Positions 63,428 to 64,000 of a DNA stretch of 64,000 nt are shown here, in pieces; position 1 is the stretch's first letter; the number at the start of each line of letters is the position of its first letter. Location of the stretch: the NCBI RefSeq assembly GCF_015711015.1, contig NZ_CP064653.1, positions 1,860,001 to 1,924,000 on the forward strand, written 5' to 3'. A model generated the notes under the pieces. That model worked only from the letters and a program-made list of their open reading frames with translations. It searched no databases and was not told the origin of the DNA. Both the position numbers and the translations under genes were made by a program. Origin of the DNA: Methylomonas sp. LL1. Lineage in GTDB: Bacteria > Pseudomonadota > Gammaproteobacteria > Methylococcales > Methylomonadaceae.

Positions 63428-64000
63428 ATGTTTAGCCCACGTTTTTTTTACCGCTTATTAAGTTGCCTAGCCGCGCTAATTTTGTGGTCTAGTCATGCCT
63501 CCGGCAAGGAAGCTTTGACCTGGGGCGTCTTGAACTTTCCGCCCTTTCAAATATTGGAAGGTTCGCGTCAAGGTAGCGGCAGTTTCGATGGCGAACTGCA
63601 AAGGTTGATCGCCCGCATGCCGGAGTACGCACACGACGTGGTACCGATGAGTTTTGCCCGCCGCCGCGAGGATTTCATTGCCGGTGCCAATCTTTGTACG
63701 CCCGGAATATTCAAGCCCCCTGCCCAAGCTTTGAATCTGGCCATCTCGATGCCGGCGTTGACGCATTTGGACAATAGAATTGTTTTCCTCAAGGACAAGG
63801 CCAAGTTGTTCGGCGAAGATAATCCGATAGCCCTCGATACGCTATTCAGCAACGAAAAACTGGTCGGCGCCGTGGTGCCGGGCCGTTCATACGCGCCCAA
63901 CATAGACGAAGCCATTCAGCGCTTTCGAGGCAAACCCAACCTGATGATACGCCCACTTGAAACCCGGCAATTATTTGAAATGCTGCTGAACGGCGACCTT
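63428..64000 (+). CDS. Periplasmic solute-binding protein, 5-prime part
   Basis: The first 191 codons of a gene cut by the window end. A signal peptide (MFSPRFFYRLLSCLAALILW then SSHASG) leads into TWGVLNFPPFQILEGSRQGS, the opening of class-3-type solute-binding domains, with FARRREDFIAGANLC following. The pattern resembles the TIGR02285-type family, close to amino-acid-binding proteins and to sensory periplasmic domains. The remainder lies outside, so an attached membrane or signalling domain cannot be ruled out. Confidence 0.75.
   Translation, partial: MFSPRFFYRLLSCLAALILWSSHASGKEALTWGVLNFPPFQILEGSRQGSGSFDGELQRLIARMPEYAHDVVPMSFARRREDFIAGANLCTPGIFKPPAQALNLAISMPALTHLDNRIVFLKDKAKLFGEDNPIALDTLFSNEKLVGAVVPGRSYAPNIDEAIQRFRGKPNLMIRPLETRQLFEMLLNGDL

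Noticed and set aside
1-64000. CRISPR array, rRNA genes, prophage or toxin-antitoxin pair
   Set aside because: No regularly spaced repeats, no rRNA text, no phage structural genes and no recognisable toxin-antitoxin pair were found.

Overview
The window looks like a chromosomal segment of a gammaproteobacterium. It carries a complete-looking MSHA-type type IVa pilus locus, a dacC-dat-ybeD-lipB-lipA cell-wall/lipoate operon, a purine-salvage operon and an exopolysaccharide operon. Gene style, and the mix of MSHA pili with exopolysaccharide and stress genes, would fit a methanotroph of the Methylococcales (Methylomonas-like). That placement is an inference from family resemblance; no marker gene here proves it.

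Layout. (1) 1-14.7 kb: MSHA pilus genes mshI(end)-J-K-L-M-N-E-G, then a pilin and mshC-D-O-P, all on the + strand with overlapping or near-touching ends. The adhesin-like mshQ lies on the minus strand between the two halves, flanked by two small minus-strand genes of unknown function. (2) 15-18.8 kb: minus-strand operon dacC-dat-ybeD-lipB-lipA. (3) About 19.2-33.4 kb: a visibly more AT-rich accessory block. It begins with a truncated unknown gene next to an intact IS30-family element and then holds mostly small stress-type genes: an EF-hand protein, a pyruvate-decarboxylase-like enzyme, DUF883, BON, a glycine-rich stress protein, DUF2383, a small membrane protein, DUF502, a cation-efflux protein, an AI-2E transporter, small unknowns and an AsmA protein. 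Two imperfect copies of a ~50-bp sequence bracket 21.7-30.2 kb, and a 32-codon fragment at 31.3 kb is a broken relative of the gene at 26.8 kb. (4) 33.5-35.6 kb: a large KatE-type catalase. (5) 35.8-42.6 kb: minus-strand operon ade-xdhA-xdhB-(Mpv17-like membrane protein)-xdhC, expected to convert adenine through hypoxanthine and xanthine to urate. (6) 42.7-47.2 kb: macro-domain protein, methyltransferase, tRNA-Asp, Hsp20, Nudix hydrolase, TetR regulator. (7) 46-49.3 kb: lplT-aas lysophospholipid recycling. An IS630-family element sits exactly between the original Shine-Dalgarno sequence of aas and its start codon. (8) 50.6-63.1 kb: minus-strand exopolysaccharide operon (WcaJ-like initiator, Wza-like and Wzc-like export, polymerase/ligase, flippase, methyltransferase, four glycosyltransferases). 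The window ends inside a periplasmic solute-binding protein gene.

How it works together: the pilus ATPase MshE carries c-di-GMP-type N-terminal motifs, and the polysaccharide operon is the usual partner of such pili in surface attachment. The AT-rich block reads as an acquired stress-tolerance cassette next to katE. Two complete insertion sequences (IS30 and IS630 families) have left readable scars. Several palindromic intergenic repeats of different families are present.
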